The translations under genes were made by a program, and so were the position numbers. The notes under the pieces are model-generated. The model did no database searches. It saw only the letters and a program-made list of their open reading frames with translations, and was not told the origin of the DNA. From assembly GCA_947473305.1 (NCBI GenBank), contig CANJCB010000022.1, positions 1 through 64,000 on the forward strand: a stretch of DNA of 64,000 nucleotides. Direction: 5' to 3'. Numbering within the stretch: the stretch's first letter is position 1; every line of letters starts with the position of its first letter. The stretch is from Rhodospirillales bacterium. Its GTDB lineage: Bacteria; Pseudomonadota; Alphaproteobacteria; ATCC43930; CGMCC-115725. This document shows, in pieces, positions 51,831 through 61,369 of this stretch.

Positions 51831-52774
51831 GCCCGCATCCTCGGGCTTACGACGAAATAGAGGAGGTCGCCGACCAGGTTCATCATGATATAAAGCGTGG
51901 CGGCAATCAGGACGACGCCCTGCACGACCGCATAATCGCGGTTGAAAACGGCGTCCACGATGAGCTTGCCCATCCCCGGGATGGAGAAGATCTGCTCGGT
52001 CAGAACCGCGCCCGAAAGCAGATAGCCGAATTCGATGGTCGCCAGCGTGATGACCGGCACCAAAGCGTTGCGCAGCGCGTGCTTGGTCACGACGCGCCAT
52101 TGCGGCAGTCCCTTGGCATGGGCGGTGCGGATGTAGTCGGACTGCAGGATCTCGAGCATCGCCGACCGGGTGTGCCGCATCAGCACGGCCGCAACCCGCG
52201 TGCCCAGCACGATCGCCGGCATGATCAGCGTGATAAGGTTGCGGCCCAGGTCCTCCCAGGGCGGCACATAGCCCGAAGCCGGCAGCCAGCCCAAATCCAC
52301 CGAGAAGAGCAGGATCATCATGATCCCGAGCCAGAAATGCGGCACCGAGAGGCCGGACAAGGAAATCACATTGACCAGGGTCCCGCCTGCCCGCCTGTCC
52401 CGGACCGCGGCGATCACGCCAGCGGGAATACCCGTGACGAGAGCCAGCAGCATCGCGAGCACCGCCAGTTCCATCGTCACCGGCAGGGTCGAGGCGATGA
52501 GCTTGGTGACCGGCGCCCGGGTTCGATAAGATTCGCCGAGGTCGCCCAGCACCGCCTTCCCGATCCAATTCGCGTATTGCACCGGCAAGGGCTTGTCGAA
52601 GCCGTATCTCTGGCGGATCTGTTCGATGACTTCAGGCGTGCGCTCATCCCCCGCGAGCGCCAGCGCCGGATCGCCAGGCAGCAATTGCTGCAGCAGGAAA
52701 ATCAGCACCGACACCGCGAAGAGCGTCGGCACGATCGTACCGATCCTTCGCAGAGCAAAGCCGAGCAAGTCCAT
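51827..52774 (-). CDS. ABC transporter permease, DppB/OppB type (second cluster)
   Basis: A 315-residue permease with the N-terminal L-L-P-G-D-P-A-L-A-L motif and Y-G-F-D-K-P-L-P-V-Q-Y, as expected for DppB, and six helices. It lies 27 bases downstream of the binding-protein gene. Together with DppC it would form the channel of a second oligopeptide-type importer. Confidence 0.9.
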   Translation of the reverse strand: MDLLGFALRRIGTIVPTLFAVSVLIFLLQQLLPGDPALALAGDERTPEVIEQIRQRYGFDKPLPVQYANWIGKAVLGDLGESYRTRAPVTKLIASTLPVTMELAVLAMLLALVTGIPAGVIAAVRDRRAGGTLVNVISLSGLSVPHFWLGIMMILLFSVDLGWLPASGYVPPWEDLGRNLITLIMPAIVLGTRVAAVLMRHTRSAMLEILQSDYIRTAHAKGLPQWRVVTKHALRNALVPVITLATIEFGYLLSGAVLTEQIFSIPGMGKLIVDAVFNRDYAVVQGVVLIAATLYIMMNLVGDLLYFVVSPRMRA

Positions 52775-52801
52775 CCGCCCGCGTCCCCTGCGGGACAGAG
52801 G

Positions 52802-54307
52802 TTAGGGTGCCAGCTTCAGGCCCGTAACACGGATGATCCCATCGGGATGCGGCGTGAAACCCTGCACCCGCGTCGAATGGGCAATGAAGACATTGCGGTA
52901 GAAGAGCGACAGCAGCGGCCGGTCCTTGAGCCAGATCGCGGCGGCCTCGTCGTAATCCTTCTTGCGCTGCGCGGGATCGGTCACGACCCGGGCATGATCG
53001 AGCAGCTTGTCGACCGCCGGATTGCAATAAGCCGAGGGGTTCTGAGACCCCTTGCAGGTGAAGAAGGTATAGATATTCCCGTCGGGATCGACGCGACCGC
53101 TCCAGAAGGAGAGATAGGCATCGAACTCGCCCTTGATGCCCGCGGCGAGCATGGCGACGTTTTCCTGCGTATCGATCTTGATGGTGATGCCCGCCTCAGC
53201 CGCCATCGCCTGGAAGACCTGCGCCATTTCCTGGCGGTCGCGCTCCGGGGGGACGATCAGGGAGAAGGTGAGGTTCGGCTGCCCCGCTTCCGCCAACAGC
53301 TTCTTCGCCCGGGCGATATCCGCCTTCGGCACCGGCAGGCTCTTGTTGAAATATTCGCTGGAGGGCGCGACCCACTGATTGCCCGCGATATATTCACTGT
53401 CAAAGACGACCTTGACCATGGTCTCTCGATCCAGCGACAGATCCAGCGCTTCGCGGACCCGAGGATCGGCGAAGGTCTTGGCACGAGGGCCATTCGCCAC
53501 GTTCAGCTGCATATAGGCGTAGCCGATATCCGGTGCTCCCACGACCTTCAGCTTGGGATTGGCGCGGATCTGCTTCAGGTCCGAGGGCGAGACGCGCTCG
53601 ATCATGTCGAGTTGGCCTGCCGCGAGGTTCGAGAGCCGCACCGTCGAATCAAGTATGGGGTGGAATTCCAGCCGGTCGATATGGATGTTGGCGGCGTTCC
53701 AATAGTTGGGGTTCTTCTGGAAGACGATGCGACCCTGGGGCACGCGCTCGACGAAAGTATAGGGACCGGCGCAAACCGGCTTGGTGCCGAGCCGATCGCC
53801 CAACTCCTTGGACGCCTTGGGCGACATCATGGTGCCGGCGCGATCGGAGATTGTCGCAACGAGCGGCGACATGGCCTCGTTCAGATTGATGCGCACCGTA
53901 AGAGGATCGACCGCATCGATCGACTTGATCGAGGTGAGTTCCGCCTTCCGGAAGGAGGCGGGCAGCGTCATGCTGCGCTCCAGATTGTATTTGACCGATT
54001 CCGCGTCGAAGGGCTCGCCGTCGGAATATTTCACATTGGGCCGCAGCTTCAGAGTCAGTGTGAGACCGTCGCCCGACAACTCATAGCCCGTGGCCAATTG
54101 CGGGACGATCTTGAGATCTGGGGTCACGTCGAAAAGCTTGTCGCAGGTGGCGGTCAGCACAAGGCGCGCGACATAGGCTCGGCTCGGCGCCGGATCGAGC
54201 ATGTCGGGATCGTCGTTGAGGCCGATCCGCAGAACCGACTGGGCCATCGCCGACCCACTCGCCAGGAAAAGACCCGCCGCTACCACTGCAAAAAGCTTCC
54301 GCGCCAT
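52802..54307 (-). CDS. ABC transporter substrate-binding protein, family 5 (second cluster)
   Basis: A 501-residue periplasmic binding protein. The Sec signal ends in G-S-A-M-A-Q (cleavage near residue 23). The SBP_bac_5 domain shows G-Y-E-L-S-G-D-G-L-T-L-T-L-K-L and Y-S-D-G-E-P-F-D-A-E-S-V. ATG 54307 is chosen because gggggaataac is placed correctly upstream. It heads the SBP-DppB-DppC operon and may be co-transcribed with the enoyl-CoA hydratase gene 72 bases upstream. Confidence 0.9.
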   Translation of the reverse strand: MARKLFAVVAAGLFLASGSAMAQSVLRIGLNDDPDMLDPAPSRAYVARLVLTATCDKLFDVTPDLKIVPQLATGYELSGDGLTLTLKLRPNVKYSDGEPFDAESVKYNLERSMTLPASFRKAELTSIKSIDAVDPLTVRINLNEAMSPLVATISDRAGTMMSPKASKELGDRLGTKPVCAGPYTFVERVPQGRIVFQKNPNYWNAANIHIDRLEFHPILDSTVRLSNLAAGQLDMIERVSPSDLKQIRANPKLKVVGAPDIGYAYMQLNVANGPRAKTFADPRVREALDLSLDRETMVKVVFDSEYIAGNQWVAPSSEYFNKSLPVPKADIARAKKLLAEAGQPNLTFSLIVPPERDRQEMAQVFQAMAAEAGITIKIDTQENVAMLAAGIKGEFDAYLSFWSGRVDPDGNIYTFFTCKGSQNPSAYCNPAVDKLLDHARVVTDPAQRKKDYDEAAAIWLKDRPLLSLFYRNVFIAHSTRVQGFTPHPDGIIRVTGLKLAP

Positions 54308-54379
54308 CGTTATTCCCCCAAATTCAGCCGCCCTGAGAAAGCATGACACACTTGCCATTAGAGTCGAGAGACCTGCACT

Positions 54380-55159
54380 TTAAAGCCCCTTGAAGACCGG
54401 CGCGCGGCGTTCGCGGAAGGCGGCCTTGCCCTCGGCAAAATCCTGGGACGCCGCTCCGATATCGGCCCAGCGCTGTTCGATCTCCTGGGCTTCGGGAGCC
54501 GATTGCCAATATTGCGCGCGGGTCGCTTCCTTGATCGCCTTGAAGCTGATCGGGGCGCCGCCGGAAACGCGGGCGGCGATCTTCGCCACCTCCGCGTCGA
54601 AGGTCTCTTCCGGAAGGACGCGGGTCACGAGGCCCATTTCCTTGGCCCCCGCCGCATCGAGATCCTCGCCCAGGATCAACATGTCGAGGGACCGGTTGCG
54701 CCCGATGAAATGAACGAGGCGGCTGAGGCTCATGCCCCAGGCCGGCACCACGCCAATATAGGCGTCGCCCGTGCGGAATTTGGCGGTGGTCGAGGCGAGC
54801 CTCACATCGCAAGCCATGCCGAGCGCGAAGCCGCCACCGATGCACCAGCCGCGGATTGCCGAAATCACCGGCTTTGGAATCGTCTCCAGCCGGTCGAGGG
54901 CAGTCCGGCCGAGATCCCGGAAGCGGCCTTCGGAGCCTGGCTCCGTCGCCTTGCCGGAAAGATCCGCGCCCGCACAGAAGGCCTTGGTGCCCGCTCCCGT
55001 CAGCACGATGCAGCGGGTCTCGTCCCGCGCCTCCAAAACGTTCAACGCTTCGTGGAGTTCTTCCAGAAGCTCGAGCGAGACCGCATTGACCGGCGGCCGG
55101 TCCAGCACGATACGCGAAACCTTTTCGACATGTTCAACCCGGATCGCGCTATAGGCCAT
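54380..55159 (-). CDS. Enoyl-CoA hydratase/isomerase-family protein
   Basis: A 259-residue crotonase-fold protein. The oxyanion-hole segments L-T-G-A-G-T-K-A-F-C-A-G-A-D-L (about residues 53-67) and G-W-C-I-G-G-G-F-A-L (about 104-113) are clear. The glutamate pair of typical hydratases is only partly matched in the helix that follows, so hydratase, isomerase or ring-opening activity are all possible. It lies between the IPNS-like gene and the second ABC operon. Confidence 0.85.
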   Translation of the reverse strand: MAYSAIRVEHVEKVSRIVLDRPPVNAVSLELLEELHEALNVLEARDETRCIVLTGAGTKAFCAGADLSGKATEPGSEGRFRDLGRTALDRLETIPKPVISAIRGWCIGGGFALGMACDVRLASTTAKFRTGDAYIGVVPAWGMSLSRLVHFIGRNRSLDMLILGEDLDAAGAKEMGLVTRVLPEETFDAEVAKIAARVSGGAPISFKAIKEATRAQYWQSAPEAQEIEQRWADIGAASQDFAEGKAAFRERRAPVFKGL

Positions 55160-55249
55160 TCCTCGTTTCCCTCTCGGCAGCCCCGGTCCCGCCGGGCAAG
55201 AGAGGGATTATCATCCCATCTTTGGGACGACCGCAAGGAGGGTCGAGAC

Positions 55250-56275
55250 TTAAGCCTTGATATGAGTACCCGGCATCCTGCGCTCCCAGGCGCGGGGCTT
55301 ATTCAACGGCGTTTCTTCGTATTCGCTGCTGAAGAAGAACCAGTCCTGAAGATCCTTGTAGGTGATCGGATCGTATTGCGGAGGGTTCTCGGCATTGGCG
55401 CAGGTCGGCAGGCATTCCAGCACCGCGTCGAGATCGGTCCCCAGGAAGAAGGGGATCGAATAGCGCGGTTGCTCGCTGATGTTGATGACCCGATGCTTGG
55501 TCGACAGAAAACGGCCGTTGGTCCAGCGGGTCATCGTGTTGCCGCTGTTGATCATGAAGGCGCCGGGCATCACATCCGCCACCCGCCAGCGACCCGACGG
55601 CATGCGTACCGCGAGGCCGGGCACGTCATGCTGAGCCAGCACCGTCATGACCGTATTGTCAGTATGGGGCCGGACCCCATAGATCCCATTCCCCACCACT
55701 TTCTGCGGCGGATAATAGATCAGGCTCAACGCCAGATAGGGATCGTTGAAGAAGCGCGCGAAATAGTCCGCCGGTAGCTCCAGCGCCTCGGCCCAGAGCG
55801 GCATCATGGCGAGGGCCATCTTCTCGACATCGGCGTAATAGGCCAGGATCGCATCCCGGAAGCCCGGCAAGTTGTCTGGCCAGCTATTGGTCAGGCGATA
55901 GGGATTTTCCGGATCGAGCCGCGGGTCGTCAGGCTCCATCTCGCGATAGAGCACATAGCTCGACCGGAGGCCCGCCTTCTTCTCCTCGTGAGCCGTATAG
56001 CCGCCGCGCTTGCGCTTCGGCATCCGGCTGCGGATCTCATACGGCTGCTCATGGAAACGCTTCGACTGGGCGAAGGCCTCGTCGATCAGCTTCTGCGGCA
56101 CTCCATGGCCCTTCAAGTAGAAGAAACCGATAGTCTCGGAAATCTCTCGAAGCTCGGCGCCGATCCGTTGAAGCGAGCCCGGCTCCCCGGCCAGAAAGGG
56201 AGCGATATCGAGGATCGGAATATCCTCGGTGGAATCCGCGATATCGATCAGCCGGTATTCTTCCGATCCATCCAT
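55250..56275 (-). CDS. Isopenicillin N synthase-like 2-oxoglutarate/Fe(II) dioxygenase
   Basis: A 341-residue double-stranded beta-helix dioxygenase. The iron ligands H204-x-D206 and H261 and the R271-x-S273 motif for 2-oxoglutarate are intact, and the N-terminal domain has I-P-I-L-D-I-A-P-F. Such enzymes hydroxylate or desaturate small molecules. A GntR-like inverted repeat lies upstream at 56346-56359. Substrate unknown. Confidence 0.88.
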   Translation of the reverse strand: MDGSEEYRLIDIADSTEDIPILDIAPFLAGEPGSLQRIGAELREISETIGFFYLKGHGVPQKLIDEAFAQSKRFHEQPYEIRSRMPKRKRGGYTAHEEKKAGLRSSYVLYREMEPDDPRLDPENPYRLTNSWPDNLPGFRDAILAYYADVEKMALAMMPLWAEALELPADYFARFFNDPYLALSLIYYPPQKVVGNGIYGVRPHTDNTVMTVLAQHDVPGLAVRMPSGRWRVADVMPGAFMINSGNTMTRWTNGRFLSTKHRVINISEQPRYSIPFFLGTDLDAVLECLPTCANAENPPQYDPITYKDLQDWFFFSSEYEETPLNKPRAWERRMPGTHIKA

Positions 56276-56345
56276 GATCCACTCCCTAGGCAGGCAAGAG
56301 CGATCATGCCGCCCGGGGCCGGATCAAGGCAAGATCATTCCGTAT

Positions 56346-56359
56346 GATTGTCAACAATC
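56346..56359. promoter_or_regulatory. Inverted repeat upstream of the IPNS-like gene
   Basis: gattgt-ca-acaatc is a perfect 6+6 inverted repeat in the 89-base gap before the gene. Its centre contains a minus-strand TTGACA (56349-56354), a consensus -35, so a bound repressor could occlude polymerase. No good -10 is visible at the right distance. Confidence 0.35.
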
Positions 56360-56364
56360 CCTGC

Positions 56365-57141
56365 TCATGCGGCAGGCTTCGTCGCTTGAAAAAATGCTGC
56401 CTCCAAATCGAAGCTACCATCCGGTCCGACCGCGAAGTGACGCTCGACCTTGTCGGACAGAGTGGCCTGCAGAGCGCGGATGGCATCCACCAGCACCTGT
56501 GGCGTGCGCATGCGCGCCACCCAGGAGGCAAATTCGATCCGCAGGGTAAAGGGAGCGACAGCGCCCAATTTAAACCCGGCACGCCCGATCGCCGCATCCC
56601 ATTCGGCGCGGGTGTAATTCCTGACATGGGACGGATCGCGCAGCAGTTCGATCGTTTGAAGGTGGGTATCGAGCAGCGGGGAGCCCGGCGTCACCGTATC
56701 GGTGAAGCCCACGGTTCCTCCGGGCTTCAGCACCCGTGCCGCCTCCCGCAGCGCTGCCTCGAAATCCTGCCAGTGATGGGCGCTGAAGCGGGTCAGCACG
56801 CAGTCGAAGCTGGCGTCCTCGAAAGGCAACCGCTCCACCACGCCCTGGCGCGTGGAGATGTTCGAATACCCCCTGTCGGCAGCGGCTTTCGCGACCACGC
56901 CGAGCATCTCGGAAGAAAGGTCGTAGGCGACCACCTCCGAAGCATGGGGCGCGACGTTGAAGCTGACATGCCCCGCACCACAACCAAGGTCGAGCACGCG
57001 GGGACGGTCGAGGCCGGCGACCAGTGATGCCAGCATCGCAAGGTCCGCCCCCTGGGCGTGAACCGCGCTGCTGAGATAGGCTTCGGCCGTCGTGCCGAAC
57101 TGCCGGCCGACCAATCCCTCATGGGTCTGTTTTTCCGTCAT
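56365..57141 (-). CDS. Class I SAM-dependent methyltransferase
   Basis: A 258-residue methyltransferase of the UbiE/COQ5-like type. Motif I V-L-D-L-G-C-G-A-G-H (about residues 49-58), motif II V-V-A-Y-D-L-S and motif IV near F-D-C-V-L-T-R-F-S-A-H-H are intact. The target is unknown: quinone-like or small acid methylation is usual. The start is ATG 57141; the frame continues upstream in the regulator region but without gene-like features. It is divergent from the XRE regulator. Confidence 0.88.
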   Translation of the reverse strand: MTEKQTHEGLVGRQFGTTAEAYLSSAVHAQGADLAMLASLVAGLDRPRVLDLGCGAGHVSFNVAPHASEVVAYDLSSEMLGVVAKAAADRGYSNISTRQGVVERLPFEDASFDCVLTRFSAHHWQDFEAALREAARVLKPGGTVGFTDTVTPGSPLLDTHLQTIELLRDPSHVRNYTRAEWDAAIGRAGFKLGAVAPFTLRIEFASWVARMRTPQVLVDAIRALQATLSDKVERHFAVGPDGSFDLEAAFFQATKPAA

Positions 57142-57172
57142 GGCTTCCACTCCGTTTCGACGATGAGGGATT

Positions 57173-57193
57173 GGTATCATCAAGACTGATACC
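57173..57193. promoter_or_regulatory. XRE operator candidate 1
   Basis: Perfect inverted repeat ggtatca-N7-tgatacc between the divergent methyltransferase and XRE genes. Its centre is about 41 bases (four helical turns) from the second site. Confidence 0.5.
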
Positions 57194-57215
57194 GGTTTAA
57201 GATGGAATTTTATCC

Positions 57216-57232
57216 TGGTATAAATTCTACCA
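57216..57232. promoter_or_regulatory. XRE operator candidate 2 overlapping the -10 of the regulator gene
   Basis: tggta-N7-tacca shares the ggta half-site and seven-base spacing with site 1. A TATAAA (57219-57224) lies within it, only 10 bases before the ATG, so the transcript could be almost leaderless and directly autorepressed. Confidence 0.45.
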
Positions 57233-57234
57233 TA

Positions 57235-58044
57235 ATGCCGAAGGACCTGACACAGAGAGAAGAACTCGGGGAATTCATCCGAGCCCATCGGGAGCGTTTG
57301 ACGCCGGGCGCATTGGGACTGGCGAGCGGATCGCGCCGCCGCACGCCCGGCTTGCGGCGGGAAGAAGTGGCGCAACTCGCCGGCCTCAGCACAACCTGGT
57401 ACAGCTGGATCGAGCAGGGTCGAGAGGTCTCAGCCTCGCCGACGGCGCTCGCCCGCCTCGCCAGGGTCTTGAAGCTCGGACGCGCGGAACGGGCCTATCT
57501 GTTCGAGCTGGCGGGAAAGCGCGACCCCGATCAGGGCGATATGGGGGCGGAAGAGATTCCACCGGCGGCGCTGGCCTGCGTCGAAACCATCGCCGCCCCT
57601 GCCTATATTCTCGACCGCTCCTGGAATGCGCTGCGATGGAACGCGGCGGCTGAACATCTCTTCACCGGCTGGCTCGACCGGCCGGAGCAGCGCAACCTCT
57701 TGCGCTTCATCTTCCTGGAACCCGGATCGCGGTCGCTGATCAGCGGATGGGAAGAGCGCGCGAGACGGGTCGCGGCGGAATTCCGCGCCGTGGCCGGAAC
57801 CCACCTCGACGATCCGACGCTGCGACGGATCATCGACGACCTGCTGCAAAACAGCCCGGACTTCGCCACCTTCTGGACCGAGCATCAGGTTATCGGCCGC
57901 GAGGGCGGCGAGCGGACCTTCAATCATCCGCGGGACGGCTTCCTGCGCTATGAACAGGCGACCTTCGATCTCTCCGGACGGCCGGACCTCAAGCTGACGA
58001 TCTTGGTCCCTGCCCCTAGTCCCCCGCCGCGCAGATCACGTTGA
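57235..58044 (+). CDS. XRE-family regulator with MmyB-like sensor domain
   Basis: A 269-residue regulator. The N-terminal XRE domain includes T-P-G-L-R-R-E-E-V-A-Q-L-A-G-L-S-T-T-W-Y and W-I-E-Q-G-R; the rest is an MmyB-like ligand-binding domain (A-Y-I-L-D-R-S-W-N-A-L-R-W-N) that can bind fatty-acid-like molecules in relatives. ATG 57235 is used rather than 57202, which would run through the operator. It likely controls the divergent methyltransferase gene and itself. The last 29 bases overlap the convergent ThDP enzyme gene. Confidence 0.88.
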   Translation: MPKDLTQREELGEFIRAHRERLTPGALGLASGSRRRTPGLRREEVAQLAGLSTTWYSWIEQGREVSASPTALARLARVLKLGRAERAYLFELAGKRDPDQGDMGAEEIPPAALACVETIAAPAYILDRSWNALRWNAAAEHLFTGWLDRPEQRNLLRFIFLEPGSRSLISGWEERARRVAAEFRAVAGTHLDDPTLRRIIDDLLQNSPDFATFWTEHQVIGREGGERTFNHPRDGFLRYEQATFDLSGRPDLKLTILVPAPSPPPRRSR

Positions 58045-59713
58045 GGAGCGCTTGGCGGCCCTCCTTGATTGCGGCCATCGCCCGTTCCAGGGCCGCCGGC
58101 AGGGCGTCAGGACTTTCGACCCGCTCGCCGTAACCTCCCGCGGCTGCACAGACTTCCTCGAAAGCCGGGAGTTCGGCCAGATGGATGAAGGGCGGCGCAT
58201 TGTTGCTTTGGGAGGCCTCGCCTTGAGGATACATGCCCGTAGTGGCGCGGCGGACGGCGTTCCACATGTTGTTGTTCATGACGATGAACAACACGGGAAG
58301 CTTGTGCATCGCGGCCGCGTGATGGACGACCACCGGATTGCTGAACATATAGGCGCCATCGCCCAACACGGCGACGACGGACTGGTCCGGAGCCGCGAGT
58401 TTCGCGCCGAGCGCGGCACCCGCTCCCCAGCCGAGCCCCGAGGCCGAGCTCGATCCGAAATAGAGCCCTGCTTCCTCGAAGCCGCATTGCTCCATGACCA
58501 GGGTATATTCATTGATGACGATGGTTCTGGGATCCTTCGCCTGGTTGAGGCAATGGCTAACCCAGACGGGAGAGATCGGTGCGCGGTGCGCAGCCGCGTC
58601 TCGAGCCGCCGCCCAGCCCTTCGCGAGGCCGGATCGCTTCTCCTCGACCTTGGCGCGACGGGCAGCGATGGCAGCCCCGTCCATCCGTGTCTCGAGCGCC
58701 GCCGACAAGGCCTTGAGGGTCGCCGTCGAGCCACCCGTGATACTCAGATCGGAGGAGAAGCCGCGGATCGGAATATGCGAGTAAATCGGGTCATAGCCGC
58801 ATTGGATGACCTTGCAGTCCTCCGCCGGCTTGACCTTGCCGGGAAGCCAGGGCACATCGCTTTCAAGGACGAGGATGACATCGGCCTGGGGCACCCCGAC
58901 GCCGGGCTCATAGCCCAGGTTCATCGGATGGGAGGACGGCAGGCACAGATAACGCGGCCGGTGCTGCAGGACGGGGATCGCGAAGCGCAGGGCAAAAGCC
59001 GATAGCGCGTCGAAACCGCCCGGATCGCGACCGACATTCGCCGCCACGATGAGCGGTGACTTCGCCGACGCCAGCATCTTCGCCGCCATCTCGACCGCCG
59101 CCGCATCGGGCGATGCGGGCGACGCCGGCTGGAGACGGTTCGTGGCCTGCCGGGCGCCCTCCGGCATCGGCATCGCCAGCACTTCGCGCGGCAGGCTCAA
59201 ATAGACGGGACCCTTGGGCTCGGAGTCCGCGATGGACAGCGCCCGGTCCACGACCGTGCCGACCTGCTCGGGCAGGCGCAGCTCGTAATCCCATTTCACG
59301 AACTCGCGCACCAGGCCAGCTTGATCGTACATTTCCTGCGCCCAGTGGATATAGCCGTCGCGGGAGCCATGCATCCCCGTCTCGGTAATGGGAGAGCGGC
59401 CGGCGCTCAGCAGGATCGGAACGTTCTCGCGAGAGGCGTTCATCGCCGCGCAGATCGTATTGGCGGTGCCGACGCTCACATGAACCATGACCGCCGGGAT
59501 GCGGCGGGACACCACCCCATAGCCATGCGCCATGGAGACGGCGAGGTTCTCATGGGCCGCCAGGATGGGCGTGGGGACACGGGCGCCCCTTTGGTTCGCC
59601 GAAGCATAAGCTTCGATAAGCGGAGCGAAGTCGGTACCGGCGTTGCCGAAGAGGTAATCGACCCCTCGATCCGCCAACAGCGAAAGATAGGCCTCGGCGA
59701 CGCTCTCGCTCAT
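58016..59713 (-). CDS. ThDP-dependent enzyme, acetolactate synthase/2-oxoacid decarboxylase-like
   Basis: A 565-residue three-domain thiamine-diphosphate enzyme. The catalytic glutamate E55 (A-A-H-E-N-L-A), the central cofactor-like domain (around 190-330) and the ThDP-Mg motif G-D-G-A-Y-M-F-S-N-P ... N-N-N (about residues 435-470) are present. It resembles benzoylformate, sulfopyruvate or phosphonopyruvate-type decarboxylases as much as acetolactate synthase. No small regulatory subunit is nearby. It is preceded by the glyoxalase-like gene with a 10-base gap. Confidence 0.85.
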   Translation of the reverse strand: MSESVAEAYLSLLADRGVDYLFGNAGTDFAPLIEAYASANQRGARVPTPILAAHENLAVSMAHGYGVVSRRIPAVMVHVSVGTANTICAAMNASRENVPILLSAGRSPITETGMHGSRDGYIHWAQEMYDQAGLVREFVKWDYELRLPEQVGTVVDRALSIADSEPKGPVYLSLPREVLAMPMPEGARQATNRLQPASPASPDAAAVEMAAKMLASAKSPLIVAANVGRDPGGFDALSAFALRFAIPVLQHRPRYLCLPSSHPMNLGYEPGVGVPQADVILVLESDVPWLPGKVKPAEDCKVIQCGYDPIYSHIPIRGFSSDLSITGGSTATLKALSAALETRMDGAAIAARRAKVEEKRSGLAKGWAAARDAAAHRAPISPVWVSHCLNQAKDPRTIVINEYTLVMEQCGFEEAGLYFGSSSASGLGWGAGAALGAKLAAPDQSVVAVLGDGAYMFSNPVVVHHAAAMHKLPVLFIVMNNNMWNAVRRATTGMYPQGEASQSNNAPPFIHLAELPAFEEVCAAAGGYGERVESPDALPAALERAMAAIKEGRQALLNVICAAGD

Positions 59714-59723
59714 TGCGCTCCCC

Positions 59724-60158
59724 CTACCAGTTGCCGGTGTTCTTCATCGATATCCAAGGTTCCTGCGGCGGCAAGGCTTCGCCGGCCTGAAGCAGTTCGA
59801 TCGAGATGTTATCGGGCGAACGAACGAAGGCCATGCGCCCGTCGCGCGGCGGTCGGAGAATGGTCACGCCCCCGGCCTGCAGCCGGGCGCAAACCGCATA
59901 GATGTCTTCGACCTCATAGGCGAGATGGCCGAAGTTCCGGCCGCCCGAATAGGCTTCGGGGTCCCAATTGTAGGTGAGCTCCACCATGGGCGCCCGCTCG
60001 CCGTCACTCTTGTCCCCTGGCGCCGCCAGGAAGATCAGCGAAAAGCGGCCTTTCTCGTCGTCCCGCCGCCGGATCTGCTCAAGCCCCAGCTTGTTGCAAT
60101 AGAAGTCGAGGGACTTATCGACGTCGGCGACGCGCACCATCGTATGGAGGTATCTCAT
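59724..60158 (-). CDS. gloA: Glyoxalase I-like VOC-family protein
   Basis: A 144-residue VOC protein closely following glyoxalase I, which isomerises the glutathione adduct of methylglyoxal. Metal ligands H5, E60, H78 and E121 correspond to H5, E56, H74 and E122 of the E. coli enzyme, and the E-L-T-Y-N-W motif is conserved. It is placed upstream of the ThDP enzyme gene, so a different substrate made by that enzyme is possible. Confidence 0.8.
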   Translation of the reverse strand: MRYLHTMVRVADVDKSLDFYCNKLGLEQIRRRDDEKGRFSLIFLAAPGDKSDGERAPMVELTYNWDPEAYSGGRNFGHLAYEVEDIYAVCARLQAGGVTILRPPRDGRMAFVRSPDNISIELLQAGEALPPQEPWISMKNTGNW

Positions 60159-60262
60159 AGGGTGGCCTCTCCAACCTCTGTTAACGACAGAAGAAGAATG
60201 GCACAGGCCCCGAAAGAAGCGCCAGGAGGAACTCGTATCCTCCCGCCACTCCGGAAGACGAG

Positions 60263-61369
60263 TTAGCGGCGGCGCGCTGGCACCGTCGTCACGCGGCCAC
60301 CATCGGTGACATCCTCGGGCAGATTGACCGCTATGATGTCGCCGACTTTGAGGCCTTCCGCGATATCGATGGCGCGACCGTCGGTTGAGGCGACCCGCAC
60401 CGGCCGGAACTTCAGCACCTCGTTCTCGATACCGGCGACGAAGGAATCCGACCCCCGCATCACCAGGGAATTCGTCGGAATACGCGGGTAGCTCTGGATC
60501 GGCACATGCAACACGATCTGCACGAAGCTGCCCGGCACGAAAAAGCCGGCGTGATTGTCGTAATCGAACTCCACATAGAGCGTCCGGGTCCGGGGATCGA
60601 GCGAGCCCGAGGTCCGGCTGAGCTTGGCGACGACCTTGCGATCCGGATTGGTGGAATCGGAGATATCCGCCTCCATGCCGATCTTGGCGAAAGGCGCATC
60701 CCGCTGTTCGACATAGGCAGCGATGCGGACCCGGGAACCGTCCGAGATTGTCACCACGGGAAGCGAACTGGACTGATTGGTCGCCGCGTTCTGGATAAGC
60801 GCGCCCGGATCGGCGAAACGGGCCGTCACCGTGCCCGCAAAGGGTGCGCGAAGAACCTCGTAGGACTTCAAGGTGCCGAGCTGCTTCACATTGGCTTCCG
60901 CCATGCGGAGGTCGGTTTCGGTCTGGTCGGCGGCCTGGGCCGAGATATGGCCTTTCTGAATGAGTTCGCGGCTGCGGGCAGCCTTCTGACGCTTGTTTTC
61001 GAGATCCGCTGTGGCGCTGGCGAACTGCATGTCGGTTTCGGCGGAGTCGATTTCCGCAAGGACTTGCCCGGCTTGAACCTTATCGCCGCGGTCCACCGTT
61101 ACGGCTTTCAGGTAGCCGCTGACTTTCCCGTAAAGCGTGGTCGATTGGAAAGGCCTGACGTCCCCCAGGAGCGAGATGTCGCGCCGTTCAGGTCCGGCTG
61201 CGACGGTGATGACTTCCACCCGGGCCCCTTGTTCGGCGGTGCTCGCCTTGGCGTCCCGCGCGGCGGCAAGCGCCGATTCCCGACCCTGGGTAATATAGAA
61301 GGCTCCATAGGCTGCTACAGCGACCAGAACCACGCCGCCGAAATAAAGCGGAATTCCACCCTTAGCCAT
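60263..61369 (-). CDS. RND efflux periplasmic adaptor (second pump)
   Basis: A 368-residue membrane fusion protein with an N-terminal membrane anchor (about residues 8-25), lipoyl-like half-domains, a helical hairpin (about 90-145) and beta-barrel. ATG 61369 is chosen because aaggagg lies nine bases upstream inside the permease gene. The permease stop lies 8 bases inside this gene. The gene follows its permease, the reverse of the usual adaptor-first order. Confidence 0.88.
   Translation of the reverse strand: MAKGGIPLYFGGVVLVAVAAYGAFYITQGRESALAAARDAKASTAEQGARVEVITVAAGPERRDISLLGDVRPFQSTTLYGKVSGYLKAVTVDRGDKVQAGQVLAEIDSAETDMQFASATADLENKRQKAARSRELIQKGHISAQAADQTETDLRMAEANVKQLGTLKSYEVLRAPFAGTVTARFADPGALIQNAATNQSSSLPVVTISDGSRVRIAAYVEQRDAPFAKIGMEADISDSTNPDRKVVAKLSRTSGSLDPRTRTLYVEFDYDNHAGFFVPGSFVQIVLHVPIQSYPRIPTNSLVMRGSDSFVAGIENEVLKFRPVRVASTDGRAIDIAEGLKVGDIIAVNLPEDVTDGGRVTTVPARRR

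Noticed and set aside
52079-54346. Very long plus-strand open frame (755 codons) opposite the second ABC operon
   Set aside because: It is antisense to two well-supported genes, is full of Arg, His and Gly typical of GC-rich shadow frames, and has no recognisable domain.
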